A stretch of DNA of 64,000 nt, from positions 124,001 through 188,000 of the forward strand of contig NZ_BMFU01000002.1 of assembly GCF_014639235.1 (NCBI RefSeq). Direction: 5' to 3'. Made by a program: the position numbers and the translations under genes. The notes beneath the pieces are model-generated. The model worked only from the letters and a program-made list of their open reading frames with translations, did no database searches and was not told where the DNA came from. Source of the stretch: Paenibacillus silvae. GTDB lineage: Bacteria > Bacillota > Bacilli > Paenibacillales > Paenibacillaceae. Below, piece by piece: positions 51,127 to 59,817 of this stretch (within the stretch, counting starts at the first letter, position 1; each line of letters opens with the position of its first letter).

Positions 51127-53922
51127 TTGTTTAAAACGAGAAGATTTACGATACGCTCCAAAATTGTATTGGGCTATCTTGTAGTTGTGCTTTTATTTGG
51201 TGTGGTACTTCTGGTACTTTCGGCCCAAATTAATGTGCTGCAAAAGGAAAATGATTTTATTAGTCACCATGATCTGGATGTACATAATCTGACAAATGCG
51301 ATTGAAAAAAATGTGCTCGATATGGAAACCGGGCAGCGCGGATTTATGCTAACCGGGAATGAAACCTATCTCGATCCGTATACCCAGGGGCTGTCTGAAT
51401 GGGACTCCAATTATAATCAGCTCATTGCACTTATCAGCGATAATCCGGCACAGCAGCAAAGTCTGCAAAATATTAAATCTCATATTAATCGCTGGATCGA
51501 GGTTGCCGGTGAACCATCGGTACAGCTCAAAAAAGAAGGAGATCAGGACAAGGTCATCGCTTTTTTCGGCTCCGATCCGGGTAAAATTGAAATCGATCTG
51601 CTTCGCTCCCAGCTTGCGGCCTTTCGCAATACCGAGACTATGCTGACGGAAGCAAGGGTGACCGATCTGGCGAACCGCAGCTCCACTTTGCTGACGGTCA
51701 TGTACACGCTGTGGGGCCTGATTGCAGCAATGTCTATTGCCGCAGCTTTCATCGTCTCCGGTAACATTGTGAAAACGCTGCTGGAAGTGAAACAGACCAT
51801 CAGTGATATTTCCAAAGGCGGAAATCTGAAGCAGCGTATACGTGTGCGGACAAGGGATGAGGTTGCTGATCTCGGTTATGAAACCAATAAACTGCTGGAT
51901 GAAGTACAGGAGCAGAACCGTGTAAAGGATCAGATTACAGGCATTGCTACGCTTTTGCAAAATCCAACGACACTCGAAGGGTTATCGCGCTTGTTTCTGA
52001 GTGAGCTTGCCGCATTGCTGGAGGTCCCGTATGGTGTGTTGTATTACTGGAAAGGAAATCGTTTATTGCGTGTAGCTGCTTATGCAGGAGATGGTGAAAA
52101 GGAACGTTCACTTGGACAAATATCGCTTGCACCGGGTCAAGGCTTGGTAGGGCAATGTGCTGTGGAGAAGCGTGTACTGCGAATGAACGATCTGCCCCAA
52201 AATTACATTCGGATTTCTTCTGGCCTTGGCTTTGCATCGGCAAGTTCGCTAACGGTTGTGCCTGTGTTGTTTGAGGGCAAGACGATTGCTGTTCTTGAGC
52301 TTGCTTCAATGAAACCATTACAGGAGCGGGCGATGAAATTAATCGATGAATTAACAGTTATATTCGGTGTCTCCCTGCATTCTACGGCTACACGAATGGA
52401 GCTGCAGCACCTTTACGATGAATCTCAGGTTCTGAATGAAGAGTTACAGGCGCAATCCGAGAAGCTGCAGCTTCAAACGGAGGAAATGCAATCCCAGACC
52501 GAAGAACTGCAAATGCAGACGGAAGAGCTGTATATGTTAAATGAACGTTTGGAGGCTCAGAAGGGTGCTGCCGAGAGTTCAGCCAAAGAACTTGCGAATG
52601 TTGCGGATCAGTTGCGTACAAGCTCGGGCTACAAATCTGAATTTCTCGCAAACATGTCACATGAGCTTCGTACACCGCTGAACAGTATGCTGATTTTGTC
52701 TGAAATTTTGGCCGAGAACAAACATCAGCACTTGAGTAATGAAGAACAAAATTATGCTTCCGTCATTCACAGATCAGGCAAAGACCTGCTGCATCTCATC
52801 AATGATATTCTGGATCTCTCCAAGGTGGAGGCAGGCCAGATGGAGGTGGAGTTTAATAAAGTATATCTGGATACCTTGCCCGAAGTAATGAACCAGTATT
52901 TCCTGAAGACCGCCGAGCAGAAAAATCTGGATTTCCGCATTCAGCTGCAAAGTCCGCTCCCGGAATCCATCAAAACGGATGAGATGCGGCTGCATCAAAT
53001 CCTTCGGAATCTGCTCTCTAATGCGTTCAAATTCACAAGTGAGGGTGAGGTGGCACTGACCATCTCTCAAATGACTCTGGATCATGCCGATCGGGCTGGT
53101 CAAGCGACAGAAGTCATCGCTTTTAGTGTGAGTGATACTGGCATTGGAATAGAGGATAGCAAGCTGCTCCAGGTGTTTGAAGCCTTTAAACAGGCCGACG
53201 GGGCAACAGCGCGTAAATATGGGGGCACGGGGCTAGGGTTGTCTATTTCGCAATCGCTCGCATCACTGCTGGGTGGTTCCATCTCGGCAGTAAGCCGTCC
53301 GGGACAGGGTAGTGTGTTTACACTGTTCCTCCCGTTGTACAGAGAGGGCTCGGATATACCCCATGAGCCTAATGCCAGATTGTTTGTGAGCGAAGCGGCA
53401 GGTAGTACAAGTGCTGCATCAGAAGATCAGACCTTGTCTTCACTGGCTTCCGCCTCTTCGACGACATCATTGTTCCAGACACCGGAGGAAAGCCCTGAAA
53501 TTTGGCTCACACCGCTTGAGGAAGCGATGATAAGCGGGCGTAAAATTCTTGTCGTGGATGATGACATCCGCAACGTTTATGCGCTTGCCAATGCGCTGGA
53601 GCATTACGGTATGCATGTGATCTCCGCGCAGAATGGTACCGAATGTCTGGAGCTACTGGAGTATGGTGGACTGAAGCCTGATGTTATTTTGATGGACATT
53701 ATGATGCCGGAGATGGATGGATATGAAACAACTCGCCAGATTCGGGAGCGGCTGGGCTTGACCGAGATTCCGATTATTGTGCTCACGGCCAAAGCGATGA
53801 AGGAAGATAGGGAAAAAAGCATCGCTGCTGGAGCGACGGACTATCTGAGCAAACCGCTCAATGTCAAAGATGTATTGTCCCGAATGAAATTATGGATGAC
53901 TCACGAAAAAATGGAGATCTAG
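51127..53922 (+). CDS. CHASE3-HAMP-GAF hybrid sensor histidine kinase with receiver domain
   Basis: The start is TTG 51127 behind TTGGAGGG, giving 931 residues. In order: membrane helix (about 12-32), CHASE3 extracytoplasmic sensor (about 38-185), second membrane helix (about 188-212), HAMP, GAF (about 285-425), a coiled coil made of repeated QxQTEELQ (about 435-480), HisKA with His512 in NMSHELRTPL, HATPase_c (RNLLSNAFKF, DTGIGIE, GGTGLGLSI), a Ser/Ala-rich linker, and a receiver with Asp857 in ILMDIMMPEMDGYE. The signal is not known. No partner response regulator is adjacent, so output may pass through the receiver or to a distant partner. Confidence 0.93.
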   Translation: MFKTRRFTIRSKIVLGYLVVVLLFGVVLLVLSAQINVLQKENDFISHHDLDVHNLTNAIEKNVLDMETGQRGFMLTGNETYLDPYTQGLSEWDSNYNQLIALISDNPAQQQSLQNIKSHINRWIEVAGEPSVQLKKEGDQDKVIAFFGSDPGKIEIDLLRSQLAAFRNTETMLTEARVTDLANRSSTLLTVMYTLWGLIAAMSIAAAFIVSGNIVKTLLEVKQTISDISKGGNLKQRIRVRTRDEVADLGYETNKLLDEVQEQNRVKDQITGIATLLQNPTTLEGLSRLFLSELAALLEVPYGVLYYWKGNRLLRVAAYAGDGEKERSLGQISLAPGQGLVGQCAVEKRVLRMNDLPQNYIRISSGLGFASASSLTVVPVLFEGKTIAVLELASMKPLQERAMKLIDELTVIFGVSLHSTATRMELQHLYDESQVLNEELQAQSEKLQLQTEEMQSQTEELQMQTEELYMLNERLEAQKGAAESSAKELANVADQLRTSSGYKSEFLANMSHELRTPLNSMLILSEILAENKHQHLSNEEQNYASVIHRSGKDLLHLINDILDLSKVEAGQMEVEFNKVYLDTLPEVMNQYFLKTAEQKNLDFRIQLQSPLPESIKTDEMRLHQILRNLLSNAFKFTSEGEVALTISQMTLDHADRAGQATEVIAFSVSDTGIGIEDSKLLQVFEAFKQADGATARKYGGTGLGLSISQSLASLLGGSISAVSRPGQGSVFTLFLPLYREGSDIPHEPNARLFVSEAAGSTSAASEDQTLSSLASASSTTSLFQTPEESPEIWLTPLEEAMISGRKILVVDDDIRNVYALANALEHYGMHVISAQNGTECLELLEYGGLKPDVILMDIMMPEMDGYETTRQIRERLGLTEIPIIVLTAKAMKEDREKSIAAGATDYLSKPLNVKDVLSRMKLWMTHEKMEI

Positions 53923-53999
53923 AGTAATCGGATGTATTTATCCATCTATTCTGTGGAGCGGCTTATTTCAAAAATGAGCATGCTTCAATCGATTTATTG

Positions 54000-54059
54000 A
54001 ACCTATGCCATGGATCGCATGATAAATGCGGTTTGTAGGCCATAGGTTTTATTTTTTTC
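54000..54059 (+). terminator. Terminator after the hybrid kinase gene
   Basis: AACCTATGCC pairs with GGCCATAGGTT with one bulge, followed by TTATTTTTTTC. Confidence 0.65.
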
Positions 54060-54214
54060 ATGTCAGCTTCTTTTCGAAAAATGATGTTATAATACTTAAC
54101 AACAAATTCAGTTTCGTTGTCTGATGCATATAATGAATGAATATGATAATGAAAAAGAGTCGATTTTTATTTAGATATTTACACTATATGTGAATTATAT
54201 GGGAGGTGTTGTTC

Positions 54215-55828
54215 ATGCAGCTGACCGTTAAAGAGGCTTTACAGGTATACCCGCTGTCTGAGGCCAAACTGGTGGCGGGCGGAGAAGGGACTTCGCGCAT
54301 GATGAAATCCGTGAACGTCATGGACGCTCCTGATATTGCGGACTGGATCAAGTCGGGAGAGATGCTGTTCACAACCGCTTTTATTATGAAGGATAGCGAG
54401 ACGGATGCACTGCATCTGATGCGGCGCCTGAATGATCGTGGGTGTGCGGGACTGGGCATTAAACTCGGGCGTTTCTGGCAGTCCATTCCCGACGGAATTA
54501 TAGAAGAGGCGGATCGGCTTCGCCTGCCACTGCTGGAGCTTCCGTTCCAGTTCACTTTCTCTGATCAGATGAATGCTTTATTTAAGGTGGAGCATGAACG
54601 GAGTCACCGGTTGCTGCATGAAGTGGTACAGAAACAGAAAAAGCTCATGCAGTTTGCACTGCAGCAGCAGCACCACCGCAACGTGTTTGCGGAAATGTCG
54701 AGCATCCTGAATTATCCGATTGCAGTCATCGGCTCGCGCGGGCATGTGCTCTATGGCAATGAGGGAATGGGGGAGCAAGCGGTCACACAGGGCTGGCCCT
54801 GGAAATCGGTTATGCATCGCGTGAAATGGAATCAGGGCAGCTGTCACCGGGTACCGATCAGGCAAAGTGATGAGGAGTTTGGTTTTCTGCTGGTATATAC
54901 GGACTCGGCCTTGTCTTTGCGAGCGGAGGAGGAGCTGTTTCAGCAGGCGGCAGATGTGCTTGCCTTTTACATGGATATGACCTATCGGGAGCATATAAAT
55001 CCGACGGTTCAGGACGAGATGCGTACGCTGCTTACACAATATGTGGATCAGAAACTGACCATTCAGGAACTGATGACTTTGAGTGAAAATAAAGGCATGC
55101 ATTTGTTCCAGGGCACGTATCAATGTGTGCTGACCACGCTGGAGCCGAACGTTTTTGCTGAGGGTAAACTGCTCAAGCAGATTCACCGGGAGCTGCAGTA
55201 CAATCCGCTGATGCAATTTACGGCCTCCCACCATTTTCAGATGAATGAAGGCATTCTATCCATCTATACCTGTCCAACAGGACGGGATTATGGGGATGAG
55301 TTATCTGCTTTTCTCCTGAACCGATTCGGGGATGTGCTCACTGCACAGGAGGCAAAAGGAGCGCCGGGGCCCCGTTTCTGGATCAGTAAAATGAAACATG
55401 AACCCGTGTCGCTGCGTGAAGCGTATCATGAATGTCTGGATACACGTCAGCTTGCTCACCGGTTTGGAATGAAGGATCGCGCGCTGCAATTTGAAATGCT
55501 GGAGTTTGCATATGTATTTCAGCATGTACCTGAGCAGATTATGGAGAACTACTGCAATAAGGTGCTGGAGCCTTTACTAGCCAAAGACGGTGATCCCAAT
55601 CAGGTGCTTATGAACACGCTGGAATCCTTTATCGAGAACGATGGACTGATTAATGAGGCAGCCAAACAGCTGTTTGTGCACCGCAACACCGTTACCTACC
55701 GTATGGAAAAGATCGGCAGCCTGCTGCAAATGGATTTCAAAAAAACGAATGATCTGCTCAAACTGAAGCTGGTGTTCACCTTCCGTAAATTCGTACGTGA
55801 TAAAGCAACGGCCAGACCCCGCATCTGA
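54215..55828 (+). CDS. pucR: PucR family transcriptional regulator of purine catabolism
   Basis: The ATG at 54215 is 8 nt from GGGAGGT; 537 residues. The N-terminal PucR sensor domain covers about residues 5-125 (VNVMDAPDIADWIKSGEMLF, RGCAGLGIKLGRF), a central GAF-like/GGDEF-like region follows, and the C-terminal PucR-type HTH contains EAAKQLFVHRNTVTYRMEKI. In B. subtilis PucR activates and represses purine catabolic genes with allantoin-family effectors. It sits just upstream of the cluster, reading in the same direction, and is separated from it by a terminator and a 12-bp palindrome. CAC-TATAT-GTG sits just before its own ribosome site. Confidence 0.9.
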   Translation: MQLTVKEALQVYPLSEAKLVAGGEGTSRMMKSVNVMDAPDIADWIKSGEMLFTTAFIMKDSETDALHLMRRLNDRGCAGLGIKLGRFWQSIPDGIIEEADRLRLPLLELPFQFTFSDQMNALFKVEHERSHRLLHEVVQKQKKLMQFALQQQHHRNVFAEMSSILNYPIAVIGSRGHVLYGNEGMGEQAVTQGWPWKSVMHRVKWNQGSCHRVPIRQSDEEFGFLLVYTDSALSLRAEEELFQQAADVLAFYMDMTYREHINPTVQDEMRTLLTQYVDQKLTIQELMTLSENKGMHLFQGTYQCVLTTLEPNVFAEGKLLKQIHRELQYNPLMQFTASHHFQMNEGILSIYTCPTGRDYGDELSAFLLNRFGDVLTAQEAKGAPGPRFWISKMKHEPVSLREAYHECLDTRQLAHRFGMKDRALQFEMLEFAYVFQHVPEQIMENYCNKVLEPLLAKDGDPNQVLMNTLESFIENDGLINEAAKQLFVHRNTVTYRMEKIGSLLQMDFKKTNDLLKLKLVFTFRKFVRDKATARPRI

Positions 55829-55941
55829 CAAATGAAGGCTTCAGAAATGATGGATTAAAAAATAATGATGTGAGATAGAAAACTGGATTAAAGTTTTCCG
55901 CCCATCAGGCCGTGTGAAGTATAACAACGTATCAACCACAG

Positions 55942-55980
55942 AATAAACCGCACCTTGTTATTTGAGGTGCGGTTTATTGA
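55942..55980. terminator. Terminator between pucR and the ureide genes
   Basis: AATAAACCGCACCT (55942-55955) and AGGTGCGGTTTATT (55965-55978) form a perfect 14-bp stem. The tail is U-poor. Confidence 0.7.
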
Positions 55981-56043
55981 CGTTGAAAGAGGAAAAGCAC
56001 ATGCTAACCCGTGCATGAATAACAATCCACATGTTTTATGTTA

Positions 56044-56055
56044 TGTTATATAACA
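56044..56055. promoter_or_regulatory. 12-bp palindrome upstream of the ureide operon
   Basis: TGTTATATAACA is a perfect palindrome about 90 bp before the uraD start. I did not find a B. subtilis-type PucR box (WWWCNTTGGTTAA) here, so this is only a candidate operator. Confidence 0.35.
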
Positions 56056-56141
56056 AATTTGCGTAAATAATGTTGCCGCGGAACGAGATGGCGCTTAATA
56101 TAAGGAAAAATCATCGCTATAAAAAGACCGGGGGGGTTAAC

Positions 56142-56747
56142 ATGCACAATCTTCTTCATCTCGTTAACAGCTGGTCTGAATCACAATTTGTACAGACCTT
56201 TGGTTCTTTATTTGAAGATTCAGCCTGGATTGCAGAGCGCTCCGCTCCGCTGCGACCCTTCGATTCCTTCGAAGAGATGATGCAGACCATGATACAGCAA
56301 GTTCTAGGCTCGGAGTATGAAGAACAGCTGGAGCTGCTTCGCAAGCACCCCGACTTGGGGGCAAGGATCAGCATGAGCAGCAGTTCGGTACGGGAGCAGG
56401 CCGGTGCGGGTCTTGATTCGCTTACGCCGGAGCAATTTAAGGAAATGCAGCAGTTAAACAGCACATACACAAGCCGATATGGCTTTCCATTTATAGTTGC
56501 AGTGAAGGGGCATACAACCGAATCGATTCTTGATTTGATGAGACAGCGACAAGGGCGAGCCTCGCAGCAGGAGTTTGAGACGGCATTGAAGGAAGTGTTC
56601 AAGATAGCCGGGATACGTCTGCAGCAATGGCTCGAAGAACATGGGCAGGAAACTGAATCCGGGCAAAGTTCTTCTAAGTCGTTTTCTTCAATGAACGTAT
56701 CGTATACAAACCGTGCCGAGAAGATCCCGGAAGAAGGTGATATCTGA
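56142..56747 (+). CDS. uraD: 2-oxo-4-hydroxy-4-carboxy-5-ureidoimidazoline decarboxylase
   Basis: The ATG at 56142 follows CCGGGGGGG; an upstream in-frame ATG at 56070 lacks a site. 201 residues. The OHCU decarboxylase core shows LLRKHPDLGAR (active-site His), GLDSLTPEQFKEMQQLNSTY and RYGFPFIVAVKGHT. It converts OHCU to (S)-allantoin. In B. subtilis this domain is fused to uricase in PucL; here it stands alone and no uricase is present in the window. Its stop overlaps the uraH start by one base, so translation is coupled. Confidence 0.93.
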   Translation: MHNLLHLVNSWSESQFVQTFGSLFEDSAWIAERSAPLRPFDSFEEMMQTMIQQVLGSEYEEQLELLRKHPDLGARISMSSSSVREQAGAGLDSLTPEQFKEMQQLNSTYTSRYGFPFIVAVKGHTTESILDLMRQRQGRASQQEFETALKEVFKIAGIRLQQWLEEHGQETESGQSSSKSFSSMNVSYTNRAEKIPEEGDI

Positions 56748-57124
56748 TGGAGCAGCATAACGGTCGCATTACGACTCATGTGCTGGATACGTCCAGAGGT
56801 GTGCCTGCTGCGGGGATCAGAATTGAATTGTATTTTATAGAACGCACAGGAGCAGAAGCAAGCAGCATCAAGTTGACAGAAATGCTGACCAATGCAGATG
56901 GACGACTGGATCAGCCTATGCTTGCGGATGGAAAACTTCAAACGGGTGAATATGAGCTGCTTTTTCACGTGCATCCGTACTTCGTACACAGTAACAAAAA
57001 TGATCCGCCAAGCTGCTTGTGGACTGCGGTGCCGATCCGTTTTGCTGTATCCGATGCCACAAGTCACTACCATATCCCCCTCTTGATTGCTCCGGGAGGA
57101 TACAGCACATATCGAGGAAGCTGA
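56747..57124 (+). CDS. uraH: 5-hydroxyisourate hydrolase (transthyretin-related)
   Basis: The protein has 125 residues. The conserved N-terminal motif ITTHVLDTSRGVPA and the C-terminal YHIPLLIAPGGYSTYRGS (YRGS) are both present, with the active-site His, Arg and terminal Ser. It hydrolyses 5-hydroxyisourate, the product of uricase, to OHCU, the substrate of the UraD protein encoded just upstream. It is the second gene of the putative operon. Confidence 0.95.
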   Translation: MEQHNGRITTHVLDTSRGVPAAGIRIELYFIERTGAEASSIKLTEMLTNADGRLDQPMLADGKLQTGEYELLFHVHPYFVHSNKNDPPSCLWTAVPIRFAVSDATSHYHIPLLIAPGGYSTYRGS

Positions 57125-57246
57125 TGAGGCTGATCAAGAACAAAATAAAGAACAACAAAATAAGAAATCACAGAATAACAGGAAATCTGAAATGAAGCAA
57201 TAACAACTATGAGAAGGTATGTGTAAAGGGACGGAGGTAAGACGCT

Positions 57247-58563
57247 ATGAATGAGTCCGGGCGATATGCCTCTTTCAATACAAACGATTTCCTCGCAAAA
57301 GTCATAAGCCTCCCGGATGTAGAGAAGGTAGAACTGCAAGCCATGTTAGATTGGCTGGCTGGTTATGGAGCGGACGAACAGGGCGGTGTAACGAGGTTGT
57401 TATATGACAGGGCGTGGTGTGATGCACAGCAGGCTCTCGCTGTTAAAATGCAGGAAAAGGGGCTTACGGCCGAGTTCGACCAGTCCGGCAATCTGTTTGG
57501 CACACTGCAGGCCGATCCTGACTCTTCCGCTGCGAGTGCACACGATCTGCCCATCGTTACTGGCTCACATATTGATTCCGTAGTACACGGTGGCAAATAT
57601 GACGGGGCCTACGGCGTTGTGGCCGGAATACTGGCTCTGGAATATTTGAAGCAGCAGTTCGGAGCCCCTCGGCGTACGCTCCAGGTTGTTTCGCTTTGCG
57701 AGGAGGAGGGCAGCAGATTCCCCTTTGCCTATTGGGGCTCGCGCAGTATAACGGGCGCAGCTCATCTGCAGGATGTGCGTGAGCTTCAGGATGCTGGCGG
57801 GGTGAGGTTTGAAGACGCGATGACTCAGGCGGGTTTTGGACCTGGTAGCCATTATCGGGCAGCCGAGCGCAAGATTGGAGCGTTTATCGAGCTTCATATC
57901 GAGCAAGGACAGGTGCTGGAACGTCTGGGGCATTCCATCGGTATCGTATCAGCTATTGTAGGCCAGAAGAGGTTCAGTGTGACGGTTAGTGGAGAAGCCA
58001 ACCATGCAGGCACAACACCGATGATCTGGCGGAGGGATGCACTTGCCGGGGCTGCCGACATGATCAGTGCAGTCAGACGAATTGCGCTGCAGGCAGGGCA
58101 GCCGCTTGTGGCAACGGTAGGACAGATTATCCCCGATCCGGGTGTAGGCAATGTAGTGGCAGGGCGAGCCGTGTTTTCGCTCGACATTCGGCATATCCAG
58201 CAGGAGAGCATAGAGCAATGCTGGAAGCAGATGCTGGAGGCTTTTACCACGATTGCAGAGGAGCATCAGCTTGAGCTGGATTGGGAAGAGCATCTGTCAG
58301 TTGCTCCTATAGCTATGAATGCCGGGATTATTCAGGACATTCAGGAAATCTGTATCCAGGAGCAGTTGTCCAGTCACACGATGGCAAGCGGTGCCGGTCA
58401 TGATTCGCAGATTTTCCAGCCTGCATGTCCGACGGCGATGGTGTTTGTACCGAGCTCCAGCGGAATCAGTCATAATCCGCTTGAATTCACAACAGAGGAA
58501 GATTTGATGCGGGGCTTTCGGGTACTGGTCAGACTGCTCTACAAATACGGTTACGGGAGCTGA
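57247..58563 (+). CDS. allC: Allantoate amidohydrolase (M20 family)
   Basis: The protein has 438 residues with a GGAGG site upstream. It is an M20-type amidohydrolase: metal ligands in VTGSHIDSV, GGKYDGAYG, CEEEGSRFPFAYWGS and IELHIEQG, and the dimerisation part GEANHAGTTPM. Allantoate amidohydrolase/ureidoglycolate-type enzymes (AllC, PucF, HpxK) cleave allantoate to (S)-ureidoglycine with release of CO2 and ammonia. Its context between uraH and pucG supports this choice over N-carbamoyl-beta-alanine hydrolase. pucG starts immediately after its stop codon. Confidence 0.9.
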   Translation: MNESGRYASFNTNDFLAKVISLPDVEKVELQAMLDWLAGYGADEQGGVTRLLYDRAWCDAQQALAVKMQEKGLTAEFDQSGNLFGTLQADPDSSAASAHDLPIVTGSHIDSVVHGGKYDGAYGVVAGILALEYLKQQFGAPRRTLQVVSLCEEEGSRFPFAYWGSRSITGAAHLQDVRELQDAGGVRFEDAMTQAGFGPGSHYRAAERKIGAFIELHIEQGQVLERLGHSIGIVSAIVGQKRFSVTVSGEANHAGTTPMIWRRDALAGAADMISAVRRIALQAGQPLVATVGQIIPDPGVGNVVAGRAVFSLDIRHIQQESIEQCWKQMLEAFTTIAEEHQLELDWEEHLSVAPIAMNAGIIQDIQEICIQEQLSSHTMASGAGHDSQIFQPACPTAMVFVPSSSGISHNPLEFTTEEDLMRGFRVLVRLLYKYGYGS

Positions 58564-59817
58564 ATGAACATGGCTGTCTATAAAGAGTTATCGCCGTCCT
58601 TGCGGACCATTATGACCCCGGGACCTGTTGAAGTTGACCCACGTGTATTACGAGCGATGTCCTTCCCTGTTCTCGGGCAGTTTGATCCCGAATTCACTTC
58701 ACTTATGAATAACACGATGGCTATGCTTCGTGAGTTATATATGACGAGCAACGTATGGAGTTACCCGGTGGACGGTACGTCCCGCTCCGGCATTGAAGCC
58801 GTGCTGGTTAGTCTGATTCAGCCGGGAGACAAGGTGCTTGTGCCAGTCTACGGCAGATTCGGCCATTTGCTCGTGGAAATCTCAGAGCGATGTGGCGCTG
58901 AGGTTGTTTTTGTTGACACAGAGTGGGGGAAGGTCTTCGATCCGGAAGAAATCATCAAGGCCATTCATCTGCACAAGCCAAAGCTCGTTGCTGTGGTGCA
59001 CGGTGAAACCTCAACGGGTCAGATGCAGTCTCTGGCTGACGTTGGCAAGGTGTGCCGGGAACTGGACATCCTGCTGGTGGTAGATGCCGTTGCAACCATT
59101 GGCGGTACGCCTGTAGAGACAGATGCATGGTATCTCGACGCCGTGATTGGTGGAACACAGAAATGTTTGTCCGTGCCGTCCGGCATGGCGCCGATCACCT
59201 ACAACAATCGTGTAGAGCAGCAGCTGATGAGCCGCAAAACGATCGAACGTGGACTTCGGGACGCAGATGGTGCTCGAGCTGGAGAGCGAACGATTGCAAG
59301 CAATTATCTGGATCTGAGTCAACTGCAGGATTATTGGGGGCCAGCAAGGCTGAACCATCATACGGAAGCTACATCCATGCTTTATGGTCTATATGAAGGG
59401 CTGCGCATTGTGCTTCGGGAAGGACTGGAGGCGCGTTATCAGAGACATCGAATCAATGAACAGGCACTAATGGCAGGCATTGAGGGAATGGGACTGTCAT
59501 TGTATGGTGATCTGTCCAGCAAGCTGCCGATGGTGACCTGTATTCACATTCCTCAAGGCATCGACGGGGAAAGCGTCAGAAATATGCTGCTGTATGATTT
59601 TGGTATCGAAATTGCAAGTTCATTCGGTCCGTTAAAAGGGAAAATCTGGCGCATTGGCACGATGGGGTTCAGCTGTCAGCGTAAAAATGTGCTTCATGTG
59701 CTGGGTGCTCTGGAAGCGGTGCTGCGGCGCCACGGTTGTAGTGTATCCTCGGGCGAAGCGGTGCAGGCGGCTCTGGACGTCTATGCAGGGAAAGGGAAGG
59801 AGGGAGTATTATGCTGA
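58564..59817 (+). CDS. pucG: (S)-Ureidoglycine-glyoxylate aminotransferase
   Basis: The protein has 417 residues; the ATG at 58570 is an alternative start. It is a class V PLP aminotransferase: NVWSYPVDGTSRSGIEA, HGETSTGQ, VDAVATIGG and the PLP-binding Lys in VIGGTQKCLSVPSGMAPI. PucG/HpxJ transfers the amino group of ureidoglycine to glyoxylate, giving oxalurate and glycine. The last 7 bases overlap the next gene, so the two are translationally coupled. Confidence 0.9.
   Translation: MNMAVYKELSPSLRTIMTPGPVEVDPRVLRAMSFPVLGQFDPEFTSLMNNTMAMLRELYMTSNVWSYPVDGTSRSGIEAVLVSLIQPGDKVLVPVYGRFGHLLVEISERCGAEVVFVDTEWGKVFDPEEIIKAIHLHKPKLVAVVHGETSTGQMQSLADVGKVCRELDILLVVDAVATIGGTPVETDAWYLDAVIGGTQKCLSVPSGMAPITYNNRVEQQLMSRKTIERGLRDADGARAGERTIASNYLDLSQLQDYWGPARLNHHTEATSMLYGLYEGLRIVLREGLEARYQRHRINEQALMAGIEGMGLSLYGDLSSKLPMVTCIHIPQGIDGESVRNMLLYDFGIEIASSFGPLKGKIWRIGTMGFSCQRKNVLHVLGALEAVLRRHGCSVSSGEAVQAALDVYAGKGKEGVLC

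Noticed and set aside
55829..56141. B. subtilis-type PucR box before the ureide operon
   Set aside because: No good match to WWWCNTTGGTTAA was found on either strand; only an unrelated TGTTATATAACA palindrome.
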